From assembly GCA_903909605.1 (NCBI GenBank), contig CAIVWH010000030.1, forward strand, positions 39,091 through 103,090: 64,000 nt of DNA, given 5' to 3'. The stretch's first letter is position 1, and the number at the start of each line of letters is the position of its first letter. The notes under the pieces are model-generated. The model saw only the letters and a program-made list of their open reading frames with translations. It did not search any database and was not told the DNA's origin. The DNA comes from an uncultured Micrococcales bacterium. GTDB taxonomy: Bacteria > Actinomycetota > Actinomycetes > Actinomycetales > Microbacteriaceae. A program made the position numbers and the translations under genes. This document shows, piece by piece, positions 30,007 through 38,823 of the stretch.

Positions 30007-32676
30007 TTGGCCAATATCATCGACAAAGTTTTGCGCGCCGGCGAAGGCCGACTGCTCGCGAAGCTTCGCAACTACGCCAAGTCGGTAAACGAGCTCGAAG
30101 AGTCGTTTGCCTCGCTGACCGATGACGAACTCAAGGGTGAAACCGCGACCCTGCGTGAGCGCTATGCCGCTGGCGAAAGCCTCGACGATCTTCTGCCTGA
30201 AGCATTCGCGGCTGTCCGCGAAGCCTCAAAGCGCACCCTCGGAATGCGCCACTTCGACGTTCAGCTCATGGGTGGTGCCGCCCTTCACCTCGGCAACATC
30301 GCCGAAATGAAGACCGGTGAAGGTAAGACCCTGGTCGCCACGACCGCCGCCTACCTCAACGCCATCCCAGGTCGCGGCGTTCACATCGTCACCACCAACG
30401 ACTTCTTGGCCGGCTATCAATCTGAGCTCATGGGTCGCGTTTTCCGCGCCCTCGGCATGACCACCGGCTGCATTCTGAGCGGGCAGGAGCCAGCCCAGCG
30501 CCGCGAGGAATACCTTTGCGACATTACCTATGGCACCAATAACGAATTCGGTTTCGACTACCTGCGCGACAACATGGCTTGGCAAAAGGCCGACCTCGTT
30601 CAGCGCGGTCACTACTTTGCAATCGTCGATGAGGTTGACTCGATTCTCATCGACGAGGCTCGTACCCCTCTGATCATTTCTGGCCCGGCATCGGGCGAGG
30701 CAAACCGCTGGTTCACCGAGTTCGCTTCGATTGCCGAAAAGCTGCAACCAGTAATCGACTACGAAGTCGACGAAAAGAAGCGCACCGTCGGCATCCTAGA
30801 AGAAGGAATTGCCAAGGTTGAGGACTACCTCGGCATCAACAATCTCTACGAATCGGCAAACACTCCGCTTATTTCGTTTTTGAACAACGCCATTCGTGCC
30901 AAGTCGCTGTTCAAGCGCGACAAAGATTACGTCGTGATGAATGGCGAGGTTCTCATCGTGGATGAGCACACCGGTCGAATCCTCGCCGGTCGTCGCTACA
31001 ACGAAGGCGTGCACCAGGCAATCGAAGCTAAGGAAGGCGTCGAGGTTAAGGCAGAGAACCAGACTCTCGCCACCATCACGCTGCAGAACTACTTCCGTCT
31101 TTATAGCAAACTCTCTGGCATGACCGGAACGGCCGAGACCGAAGCGGCCGAGTTCATGAGCACCTACAAGCTCGGTGTCGTTCCGATTCCAACTAACAAG
31201 CCGATGATTCGCCTCGACCGGTCAGACCTGATCTACAAGAACGAAGAGATCAAGTTCGCCATGGTTGTCGAAGACATCGCTGAGCGCCACGACAAGGGGC
31301 AGCCGGTGTTGGTGGGAACCACATCCGTGGAAAAGAGCGAGTACCTCTCGCGCCTCCTTGCTAAGCGCGGCGTGCGTCACGAGGTGCTGAACGCTAAGAA
31401 CCACGCTCGAGAAGCCGCCATCGTTGCCCAGGCCGGTCGGCTAGGTGCGGTAACCGTCGCCACCAACATGGCCGGTCGAGGCACAGACATCATGCTCGGT
31501 GGAAACTCCGAGTTCCTTACCGTTGAAGCCCTGAACAAGCGGGGTCTACACGCCGATGAGAGCCCCGAAGAATATGAGGCAGCTTGGGCAACCGAGTTCG
31601 AGGCCGTAAAGGCTCGCGTGGCCGAGGAGGCCGAAAAGGTCATCGCGGTGGGCGGTCTCTACGTGCTTGGAACCGAGCGTCACGAGTCACGTCGAATCGA
31701 CAATCAGCTTCGTGGTCGTTCTGGTCGCCAGGGTGACCCGGGAGAGTCGCGCTTCTATCTCTCACTCACCGATGACTTGATGCGCCTGTTCAACTCGGGT
31801 GCGGCAGCCGCTTTGATGAACCGCCCAGGTGTGCCAGACGACACCGCTATCGAGTCGAAGGTGGTCAGCCGCGCGATTCAATCTGCCCAGTCGCAGGTTG
31901 AGGCTCGCAACGCCGAGATTCGAAAGAACGTATTGAAATACGACGACGTCATGTCGCGCCAGCGCGATGCGATTTACAACGACCGTCGTCACATCCTTGA
32001 AGGCGACGACATTCAATCGCGCGTCGATACCTTCCTCGAGGATGTAATCGAGAACATCGTTTCAAACCACATCTTCGAAGGCACAGGCAAGGATTGGGAC
32101 TTCGAGGCGCTTTGGGCAGATCTGAAGACCATCTATCCGGTGGGGCTCGAGATTGCCGAAGTGTTGGCCGAAGCGGGAAACCGCAACAAGCTCACTCGTG
32201 CCTGGATCGCTCGAGAATTGCTCTCGGATGCACAGATTGCCTATGCCAAGCGAACCGAGCAGGTTGGCGAGGCAGCAATGCGCGAGCTTGAGCGTCGCGT
32301 GGTGCTTTCGGTGATCGACCGCAAGTGGCGCGACCACCTCTACGAGATGGACTACCTCAAGGAAGGCATCGGCCTTCGTGCAATGGCGCAGCGTGACCCG
32401 CTGATTGAATACCAGCGCGAGGGATTCACGATGTTCCAGCAGATGATGGGCGCCATCAAGGAAGAGGCCATCGGCTTCATGTTCAACCTCGAGGTTCAGG
32501 TTCAGCCTGCCGACGCTGTGCAGGTTCAACCGGCACAGGGTCAGCTCACCTACACCTCACCAAACGAGGATGGCCAGGCCGAAATCCACGAGGGTTCGAG
32601 CGCCGCACCTGCAAAGCAGCCAAAGAAGGGCGAAGACGGCAAAAACAAGCCGGGTTCGTCGTTCTTCCGCAGCTAG
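30007..32676 (+). CDS. secA: Preprotein translocase subunit SecA
   Basis: TTG start with [64 protein letters not shown]...[21 protein letters not shown]...[14 protein letters not shown]. Confidence 0.98.
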   Translation: MANIIDKVLRAGEGRLLAKLRNYAKSVNELEESFASLTDDELKGETATLRERYAAGESLDDLLPEAFAAVREASKRTLGMRHFDVQLMGGAALHLGNIAEMKTGEGKTLVATTAAYLNAIPGRGVHIVTTNDFLAGYQSELMGRVFRALGMTTGCILSGQEPAQRREEYLCDITYGTNNEFGFDYLRDNMAWQKADLVQRGHYFAIVDEVDSILIDEARTPLIISGPASGEANRWFTEFASIAEKLQPVIDYEVDEKKRTVGILEEGIAKVEDYLGINNLYESANTPLISFLNNAIRAKSLFKRDKDYVVMNGEVLIVDEHTGRILAGRRYNEGVHQAIEAKEGVEVKAENQTLATITLQNYFRLYSKLSGMTGTAETEAAEFMSTYKLGVVPIPTNKPMIRLDRSDLIYKNEEIKFAMVVEDIAERHDKGQPVLVGTTSVEKSEYLSRLLAKRGVRHEVLNAKNHAREAAIVAQAGRLGAVTVATNMAGRGTDIMLGGNSEFLTVEALNKRGLHADESPEEYEAAWATEFEAVKARVAEEAEKVIAVGGLYVLGTERHESRRIDNQLRGRSGRQGDPGESRFYLSLTDDLMRLFNSGAAAALMNRPGVPDDTAIESKVVSRAIQSAQSQVEARNAEIRKNVLKYDDVMSRQRDAIYNDRRHILEGDDIQSRVDTFLEDVIENIVSNHIFEGTGKDWDFEALWADLKTIYPVGLEIAEVLAEAGNRNKLTRAWIARELLSDAQIAYAKRTEQVGEAAMRELERRVVLSVIDRKWRDHLYEMDYLKEGIGLRAMAQRDPLIEYQREGFTMFQQMMGAIKEEAIGFMFNLEVQVQPADAVQVQPAQGQLTYTSPNEDGQAEIHEGSSAAPAKQPKKGEDGKNKPGSSFFRS

Positions 32677-32702
32677 GCAGAAGTCGCAGGCCCCTTCTGC
32701 GG

Positions 32703-33233
32703 CTAGATGACCGAGATCGCCTGAGCTCGCCAGCGCCGATTCACGCCTTCAAGGCGAATCGAAACGGCCCGAGTTCTGGTGGGTGAATGCACCAGCACTA
32801 CCGACTCGACAACCCCATCCCTCGGATGCTCTACATGCAGGTCAGAAACCCGCAACTGCGGGGCTCTAGTTGGCTCGCCATTTCTTGCCCGCAGCTGGGC
32901 AACGCGAATCGATCTTTCGCGAAGCCGCAGGTAGACATCTTCACTCAGCAAGCTGCCCAGCTGATTGATGTTTCGAACCCCGGCCATTACCTCGACAATC
33001 GCAGTGGCCAGGATTCTAAGTAGCGGCTCGGGTGCCTCCAATTCGATCGTTGAGCTGTACTGCTCGCCAAAGAAATCAGCCTCTTCGCGCGGGTTACGAA
33101 CAACAATCTTGCGAACCGGCGCCTTGCTGCTTTGCTTTCGCGTGTCTTTGCTGCTCGGTTTAGTTTTGCTCGCATCGCCTGTTGCCGAATTTCTGCTTCG
33201 CGATTCTCTGGCTTGTGAATCCTTGGTTCTCAT
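32703..33233 (-). CDS. Rv3235-family protein, unknown function
   Basis: Lys/Ser/Arg-rich N-terminus; ILATAIVEVMAGVRNINQLGSLLSEDVYLRLRERSIRVAQLRAR...VVHSPTRTRAVSIRLEGVNRRWRAQAISVI; located after secA. Start uncertain (33275 or 33233). Confidence 0.7.
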   Translation of the reverse strand: MRTKDSQARESRSRNSATGDASKTKPSSKDTRKQSSKAPVRKIVVRNPREEADFFGEQYSSTIELEAPEPLLRILATAIVEVMAGVRNINQLGSLLSEDVYLRLRERSIRVAQLRARNGEPTRAPQLRVSDLHVEHPRDGVVESVVLVHSPTRTRAVSIRLEGVNRRWRAQAISVI

Positions 33234-33361
33234 GACTGCTGCTTCCCCCATTTCCACTGCAATAGTCCTGAACATACGCCCAGAGTTCTTTCAGGTAAAT
33301 ACCAACCAGAGAACTGTGGATAACTATTTTGGGTTGCGGTTATTTGTCGAATAATCGCTGC

Positions 33362-33814
33362 ATGAGTTCAACTGCTAAACATTGCGCAGAGCAAAACCTG
33401 TTTACCTTTGTTGCCAATACGCAACGCCTCGCCATCCGCACCCACAGTCATCCGGCGATCGCTTTGGTTGCGCCAATTATCGGCACCGATTTCGTTGCCG
33501 GCATCGATGAGCTAAGTGGTCGGTGGCTCTGCATTGCACAGCAGCACATCGAATCGCTGGTTGCGACTGCGCAACCCGATAGCGGGCTGCCGAATTGTCG
33601 GCTGCAGCCAGGCGGCATTGTCGACTTCCTCTCGCGACTCCCAACGCCAACTCGCGTGCTCGTTGGCGATCAGCTGCTATCTGTGCGCGCCTTTGCACAC
33701 GGATGGGCCATCCTGGCAAATGCGACCGGTGTCACTGCCGTGCCGCTCGCAGCCCAGCCGCAGTTTGCACTGTTCGAGGCACCAGACCGCGAGGTACTGG
33801 AAGTGGCAGCGTGA
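33362..33814 (+). CDS. Hypothetical protein, first gene of SAF/MinD-like trio
   Basis: ORF from ATG 33362 (MSSTAKHCAEQNLFTFVANTQRLAIRTHSH...) with stop overlapping the next gene's GTG start at 33811. Confidence 0.6.
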   Translation: MSSTAKHCAEQNLFTFVANTQRLAIRTHSHPAIALVAPIIGTDFVAGIDELSGRWLCIAQQHIESLVATAQPDSGLPNCRLQPGGIVDFLSRLPTPTRVLVGDQLLSVRAFAHGWAILANATGVTAVPLAAQPQFALFEAPDREVLEVAA

Positions 33815-34419
33815 GGGCATCCGTGCGAATGAGCCGTCGCACTACGTTGGCCCTGACAGCTGCGCTGCTCGCCGCAGCTCTGGCCCTTGGCTTCCTTTTG
33901 CTGCGGGCATCGCAGGGCACCCGAGTGCTAGTTGCAAACAGCGATCTGGCCGCCGGCATGGTCTTGACCTCGGCGAACTTCACTTCAATCTCGGCAAAGC
34001 TAGGTGGTCAGGCTGCTGGTTACCTAGCCGAACTACCGATGGGGGAGGCGCTTACCCATTCGCTACGTCAGGGCGAACTGCTCAACTCGGCCGACCTGGC
34101 GCCGCAGAGTCATCTGGGCTTGGTGCGATTGGCGCTTGACCCAACCCTTCCGCTCGCAGCCGATGTTCGAGTCGGCTCGGAGGTTTCTATCTGGTTTATG
34201 CCTAAATCGAATTACACAAACCCCACCGCGGGTTCTCGTCCGGCCACATCAGCCGGATTGATCGCCTCCAACATCCAGGTTCTGCAAATCAGCAAGAACA
34301 GCGATTCAATTGGGTCAACCAAGACTCAACTCGAAGTTGAGGTTAGCCCTCAGTTGGTGCCGGCAATTATTGCCATCCAGGCTCAAGACGGAAATCTCAG
34401 TGTCATCGCGCAGGGGTAG
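33811..34419 (+). CDS. SAF-domain membrane-anchored protein (CpaB/RcpC-like)
   Basis: N-terminal TM then TRVLVANSDLAAGMVLTSANFTSISAKLGGQAAGYLAELPMGEALTHSLRQGELLNSADLAP; frame of the 33595 ORF from GTG 33811 or ATG 33829. Confidence 0.75.
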   Translation: MRASVRMSRRTTLALTAALLAAALALGFLLLRASQGTRVLVANSDLAAGMVLTSANFTSISAKLGGQAAGYLAELPMGEALTHSLRQGELLNSADLAPQSHLGLVRLALDPTLPLAADVRVGSEVSIWFMPKSNYTNPTAGSRPATSAGLIASNIQVLQISKNSDSIGSTKTQLEVEVSPQLVPAIIAIQAQDGNLSVIAQG

Positions 34420-35233
34420 TAGCCCACAGCCAACAGGGCAACCCGGCAGAACAGTCGCGGTTTGGTCTGCTCAAGGTTCAACGGGTCGTTCTCAGGTCGC
34501 GGCAGCCATCGCCGTCGAGCTCGCCGGGCTTGGCTACCGCACTCTGCTAATCGACGCCGATGTCTACTCGCCGTCGCAACTGCAGCAGTTTGGCTTTGGC
34601 GAAAACCATATCGGAATCGCCTCTGCCTGCAGATTGATTTCGCGTGACGAGATGACCGCGGATTCGTTGCAAGCGCTATTGCTCGACTACGAAATGCCAA
34701 AAAGTAAGCTCTCGATTTTGCCTGGTTTACACCTGGTCAGCCGCTGGCCAGAGCTCGGCTTCGAACCCACCATCGAGCTGATCGACTTTGCTAGCAAACA
34801 CTTCGACTGGGTCGTGCTCGACCTCTCATCGTCAATCGAGCGGGAGTTGGTTGACCAGCGCACGTTGGCCGAACGAAACGCCGTAACCATCGCAGCCCTC
34901 ACCCGGGTTGAACACATTGTTGGGCTTTGCCTCGCAGACCCGATTGGCCTTGCCCGATATGTCTGGGCCATTCAGGAGGTGAAATTGCAAGGCCACGGCC
35001 AGAAGATAAAGACGGTGCTCAATCGAGTTCCAGATTCGGGCAGGGCTGTCATCGAAGCCGAGAACGCCTTGCATCGCTTGGCCGGGCTTCAGGCGCACGC
35101 ACGGCTGGCCAGCGACGAGGCGCTTTTTGCTCGAGCATCCGAGTTGTCGGTGCCAATCAACCTGGTGCCTCGCAATTCGAGTGTGAAGCAGGCCATTTCG
35201 GCCTTTACCCGAGCGCAACTACTGCCACCGTGA
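34400..35233 (+). CDS. MinD/ParA/CpaE-like P-loop ATPase with atypical Walker A
   Basis: TVAVWSAQGSTGRSQVAAAIAVELAGLGYRTLLIDADVYSPSQLQQFGF...FDWVVLDLSSS; probable GTG start at 34400 overlapping the SAF gene. Confidence 0.78.
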   Translation: MSSRRGSSPQPTGQPGRTVAVWSAQGSTGRSQVAAAIAVELAGLGYRTLLIDADVYSPSQLQQFGFGENHIGIASACRLISRDEMTADSLQALLLDYEMPKSKLSILPGLHLVSRWPELGFEPTIELIDFASKHFDWVVLDLSSSIERELVDQRTLAERNAVTIAALTRVEHIVGLCLADPIGLARYVWAIQEVKLQGHGQKIKTVLNRVPDSGRAVIEAENALHRLAGLQAHARLASDEALFARASELSVPINLVPRNSSVKQAISAFTRAQLLPP

Positions 35234-35275
35234 TTGGCTTCTGGCCCGCGGGGTCGCGTGGCTAAACTCGGTTAG

Positions 35276-36745
35276 GTGTCGACCCTAAAAGAGCTCCTCA
35301 AGCAGCACGGTCACTCTGCCGCTGCCGAGATCGAATGGTTGCACATGCTGGTTGCCGAATGGCAACTGATAGCCGACCTCTCCATGGGCGATCTAGTGCT
35401 TTGGGTGCGCAACCCACAGGGCGAATACATCGCAGTGGCGAGTGCCCGCCCCGCTTCGGCGCTACCAATTCTCTACCGTGACATCACCGGCGAGGTGGTT
35501 CCTGAGCAGTGGCTTGCTGGCCTAGAGCATGCTCGCGACACCGGCCTGATCTTCTTTTCGCCAAAGACCACCTTTGACTCAATTAACACCCGGCTAGAGG
35601 TGGTTCCGGTTAGACGGGTCGCCTCCACGACCGACCAGCACGAGGTGGCTGAGCCAATTGCCTTCCTATCGCGTCACACTCAGCTCGATTACGTTCAAAC
35701 CCCAAACAAGATTTCAATCAACTATGTGAAGGCTGCCAACGACCTGCTCGAAATGGTCGCACACGGCATGTATCCCGACTTCTCTACCCCAACCGCTTCG
35801 CGCCGCGGCGCACCGCGAGCCAACGATGGCGTGCTGCGACTTGATGAAGACGGAAAAGTCTTGTTTGCCAGCCCAAACGCCGTCTCGGCCCTGAACCGTT
35901 TTGGTGCTTCCGGGGCCATCGAAGGTCAATCTCTTTCGGCCTCCGTTACACCCGCCCTGAAGCTTGGCTCAGTCGACGAATCGCTGCCGCTTGTGCTCAC
36001 TGGCCGGGCAGCGTGGCGCACAGACATTGAGGCCAAAACCGTCACCCTCTCGATCCGCGCCATTCCGATTAGGCACGGCAATAAGCGCACCGGCGCAATA
36101 GTGCTGATTCGCGACGTCACAGAGCTTCGCCGGCAGGAGCAAGAGCTGATCACCAAGGATGCAACCATCCGTGAAATTCACCACCGAGTGAAAAACAACC
36201 TGCAGACGGTAGCCAGCCTGCTGCGCATCCAGTCGCGCAGAAGCAAGAACGATGAGGTGCGCGAGACCCTCGATCAAGCCATGCGTCGCGTCTCGGCAAT
36301 TGCGCTGGTGCACGACACTCTTTCTGAAGGAACAGCACAGGAGCTCAACTTCGACGAGGTCTTTGATCGCGTGCTTCTTCTTACGGCCGAGGTTGCGACC
36401 ATTCACAACACCAACGTGAATACGATCATCGATGGAAAGTTCGGGCAGCTGCCTGGTTCAATTGCAACACCGCTCGCGGTTGCTCTAACCGAGATCGTCG
36501 CCAATGCCGTCGAACACGGACTCGGCGAACGCAGCGGGGCAGTGCACGTGAATGCCGAACGTAAACCAAAGAAACTCGAAATCACGGTGAGCGATAACGG
36601 TCGCGGGATCGAAGGTGGCAAGCTCGGCGATGGTCTCGGCACTCAAATCATTCTCACGCTCATCGAGGGTGAGCTTCGCGGCACAATCAACTGGTTTAGT
36701 CCGCCGGATGGTGGCACCAAGGTGTCAATCAGCATTCCGCTTTAG
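35276..36745 (+). CDS. pdtaS: Sensor histidine kinase, PdtaS-like (HisKA_2/HWE type)
   Basis: N-terminal GAF-like plus PAS domains; IREIHHRVKNNLQTVASLLRIQSRRSKNDEVRETLDQAMRRVSAIALVHDTLS...EIVANAVEHGLG; adjacent to whiB1-like gene as in mycobacteria. Confidence 0.88.
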   Translation: MSTLKELLKQHGHSAAAEIEWLHMLVAEWQLIADLSMGDLVLWVRNPQGEYIAVASARPASALPILYRDITGEVVPEQWLAGLEHARDTGLIFFSPKTTFDSINTRLEVVPVRRVASTTDQHEVAEPIAFLSRHTQLDYVQTPNKISINYVKAANDLLEMVAHGMYPDFSTPTASRRGAPRANDGVLRLDEDGKVLFASPNAVSALNRFGASGAIEGQSLSASVTPALKLGSVDESLPLVLTGRAAWRTDIEAKTVTLSIRAIPIRHGNKRTGAIVLIRDVTELRRQEQELITKDATIREIHHRVKNNLQTVASLLRIQSRRSKNDEVRETLDQAMRRVSAIALVHDTLSEGTAQELNFDEVFDRVLLLTAEVATIHNTNVNTIIDGKFGQLPGSIATPLAVALTEIVANAVEHGLGERSGAVHVNAERKPKKLEITVSDNGRGIEGGKLGDGLGTQIILTLIEGELRGTINWFSPPDGGTKVSISIPL

Positions 36746-36766
36746 GCACCCAGTGAAATGCAAAAC

Positions 36767-36782
36767 CCGCCTTTCGGCGGGC
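36767..36782. terminator. Hairpin between convergent pdtaS and whiB1-like genes
   Basis: CCCGCC-TTTC-GGCGGG, A-rich flank on the left (GCAAAA) giving a short T-run on the minus strand. Confidence 0.65.
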
Positions 36783-36819
36783 TGCAAAATTCAACTTGGA
36801 AACTGTTGCACGCAAAAAA

Positions 36820-37074
36820 CTAGGATGCGCGACGAGCGCGAGCATATTTGCGCTTGAGCGACTTGCGCTCGTCTTCGCTCATGCCGCCCCAAACGCCAGC
36901 ATCCTGGTTTTCTTTGATCGCATATTCGAGGCAAAGGTTCGAAACCTGGCACTCGCGGCAGATTGATTTTGCGAGTTCAATTTGGTCGATTGCAGGGCCT
37001 GTGTTGCCTACCGGAAAGAAGATTTCTGGGTCTTCGGTTCGGCATCGTGATTCATTGAGCCACTGCATATCCAT
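36820..37074 (-). CDS. whiB1: WhiB-family Fe-S regulator (WhiB1-like)
   Basis: ESRCRTEDPEIFFPVGNTGPAIDQIELAKSICRECQVSNLCLEYAIKENQDAGVWGGMSEDERKSLKRK. Confidence 0.9.
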   Translation of the reverse strand: MDMQWLNESRCRTEDPEIFFPVGNTGPAIDQIELAKSICRECQVSNLCLEYAIKENQDAGVWGGMSEDERKSLKRKYARARRAS

Positions 37075-37212
37075 GTTTGGTTATTCCCTTGTAAATACTG
37101 GCTTCCAGGGCTATTCGGGGGCTTCGCCATCCGTCTAGGCTGGTGGTTGTCTCAGGCAATAATTCCACTCGGAACCCCGTTTGGCAATACCCAAAAAAGG
37201 ACTTAAAACACC

Positions 37213-37641
37213 TTGAAAAATCGCTTTTTTAACCTTGCTAAAAAGCATCAAATAGCGGTAGTTGTTTTGCTGCTCGAATCAATCGGTGCAATATTTGCCA
37301 CTGCAGTGTTTATTGCTGGCACCATCATCGACTCGATTACCAAACCCAAAATCTTTGCAATCGGGGTTGGCGGTTACATCTCAATCGACGCGATTTTTCT
37401 CGTCTCGGCCCTGTTCGGATTCTTCACTGCAAGACAGCTGTTGAATCAAAAGCGTTGGGCAAGAAGCTCTGCGGTTTATTGGCAGATCATTCAAATCGCC
37501 TTCGCCATCAACTCATTCAGTGGCGACAACATCGGCAAAATCATAGGTGCGTGGCTAATCGCCTCTTCGCTTGTCGGACTCTACGCACTCTTCTCGCGCG
37601 ATGTTATTGAAGCAACCACCGAGAAGGTTGATCGAGACTAA
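37213..37641 (+). CDS. Hypothetical membrane protein (about 4 TM helices)
   Basis: ORF with hydrophobic segments VVVLLLESIGAIFATAVFIAG..., IDAIFLVSALFGFF..., IIGAWLIASSLVGLYALF; TTG start. Confidence 0.6.
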   Translation: MKNRFFNLAKKHQIAVVVLLLESIGAIFATAVFIAGTIIDSITKPKIFAIGVGGYISIDAIFLVSALFGFFTARQLLNQKRWARSSAVYWQIIQIAFAINSFSGDNIGKIIGAWLIASSLVGLYALFSRDVIEATTEKVDRD

Positions 37642-37669
37642 ATCAGGTTCCGCTGATGCGGCATCCCAG

Positions 37670-38140
37670 TTAGACCTCGAGCAACTTGCGCAAGGCTGCA
37701 ACGTGGCCTGTGGCCTTGACGTTGTAGAGGGCGTGAGCGACCTTGCCCTTTTCATCAATCACAAAAGTTGAGCGCAGCACGCCCTCATACTCACGTCCGT
37801 ACATCGACTTCTTGCCGAAGGCTCCGTAAGCCTTGTGTGTCTTCAGCGATTCATCGCTGAGCAGGTCGAACTTGAGCTTCTCTTCCTTGCGGAACTTGAC
37901 CAGCTTGGCTTGGGCATCTGGCGAGACGCCTAGAACTGTGTAGCCGGCCTTCTTGAAAGGGGTCAGGGCGTCGTTGAAGTCGCACGCTTCCTTGGTGCAA
38001 CCGGGGGTGAGAGCCGCGGGGTAGAAGTACAGAATCACCCTCTGGCCCTTGAGGTCGGCCAGTGACACCAGCTCGCCATCCTGGTTTGGGATCTTGAATG
38101 CTGGGGCCTTGGTTCCGGTTTTGAGACGGGTTTCAGTCAT
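37670..38140 (-). CDS. bcp: Thioredoxin-dependent thiol peroxidase (Bcp/PrxQ-type peroxiredoxin)
   Basis: From ATG 38140: MTETRLKTGTKAPAFKIPNQDGELVSLADLKGQRVILYFYPAALTPGCTKEACDFND...GVSPD. Confidence 0.93.
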   Translation of the reverse strand: MTETRLKTGTKAPAFKIPNQDGELVSLADLKGQRVILYFYPAALTPGCTKEACDFNDALTPFKKAGYTVLGVSPDAQAKLVKFRKEEKLKFDLLSDESLKTHKAYGAFGKKSMYGREYEGVLRSTFVIDEKGKVAHALYNVKATGHVAALRKLLEV

Positions 38141-38262
38141 TTTTGCCTCCATGGATGTTCGGGCCGAAGCCCTCTAGAGGTGAGTTTACCCATGGCCGTC
38201 GTTGGCGCTGGCCTCACGAAACCTGCTATTCTTGACGCTTGTTGTGCTGTCAAGCCAACTCG

Positions 38263-38335
38263 CGCCTCTAGCTCAATCGGCAGAGCAACTGACTCTTAAT
38301 CAGTGGGTTCCGGGTTCAAGTCCCGGGGGGCGCAC
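38263..38335 (+). tRNA. tRNA-Lys(CTT)
   Basis: GCGCCTC-TA-GCTC AATCGGCA GAGC-A-ACTGA CTCTTAA TCAGT-GGGTT-CCGGG TTCAAGT CCCGG-GGGGCGC-A; cloverleaf stems read by eye, anticodon CTT, no encoded CCA. Confidence 0.95.
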
Positions 38336-38336
38336 A

Positions 38337-38376
38337 AAAAGACCCAAAACTTCTCACGAGTTTGGGTCTTTTTTTA
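38337..38376. terminator. Intrinsic (possibly bidirectional) terminator after tRNA-Lys
   Basis: AAAAGACCCAAA-ACTTCTCACGAG-TTTGGGTCTTTTTTT: long stem followed by T-run. Confidence 0.9.
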
Positions 38377-38405
38377 CTGTCGGTGGCGGCACCTAACCTG
38401 CAGAT

Positions 38406-38819
38406 ATGGCAGACAAGAGTGAACCGGAAGACCTCGGGCAGAAGCTCGACGAGTTGAACAATCAGGCGATCGAAAACGCCGCGACAATCGAGCATCCCGA
38501 GGGTGTCGAGACGCTCGGTGTCATGGCCGAGTGGGGCAATCGAGGCGTGCCACGCTGGTTCAAATACCCGGATGAACCTCACCAGGCTTATCAACTGTTC
38601 AAGACCAACGCTTCGGCAGACCCGTCATCTACCTGGATGTACAGCAAATACAAACGCCGGTGGCACCCAGATCTAGAAGCGAACCTCTGGACTTACAGAG
38701 TGAAAGGCGATTGGTACCAAGAGATCGATGAGGCCGAAGCTAGACGACTTTTCAGCGATGCCTTTGAGCCGCGAAGCGATGTTGGCAAGAAGTGGCACTT
38801 CGTAGTCGAAGACGCGTAA
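38406..38819 (+). CDS. Conserved-looking hypothetical protein, unknown function
   Basis: Complete ORF MADKSEPEDLGQKLDELNNQAIENAATIEHPEGVETLGVMAEWGNRGVPRWFKYPDEPHQAYQLF..., Trp-rich, no recognised motif. Confidence 0.55.
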   Translation: MADKSEPEDLGQKLDELNNQAIENAATIEHPEGVETLGVMAEWGNRGVPRWFKYPDEPHQAYQLFKTNASADPSSTWMYSKYKRRWHPDLEANLWTYRVKGDWYQEIDEAEARRLFSDAFEPRSDVGKKWHFVVEDA

Positions 38820-38823
38820 GCGC

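Noticed and set aside
34310-34400. Upstream extension of the MinD-like ATPase ORF
   Set aside because: Overlaps the SAF coding sequence out of frame; GTG at 34400 gives a more natural N-terminus before TVAVWSAQGSTGRS.
38263-38376. tRNA-Lys as attachment site of an integrated element
   Set aside because: No integrase, no duplicated tRNA 3' end and no phage or plasmid genes were seen in the flanking DNA; only the usual hotspot position remains.
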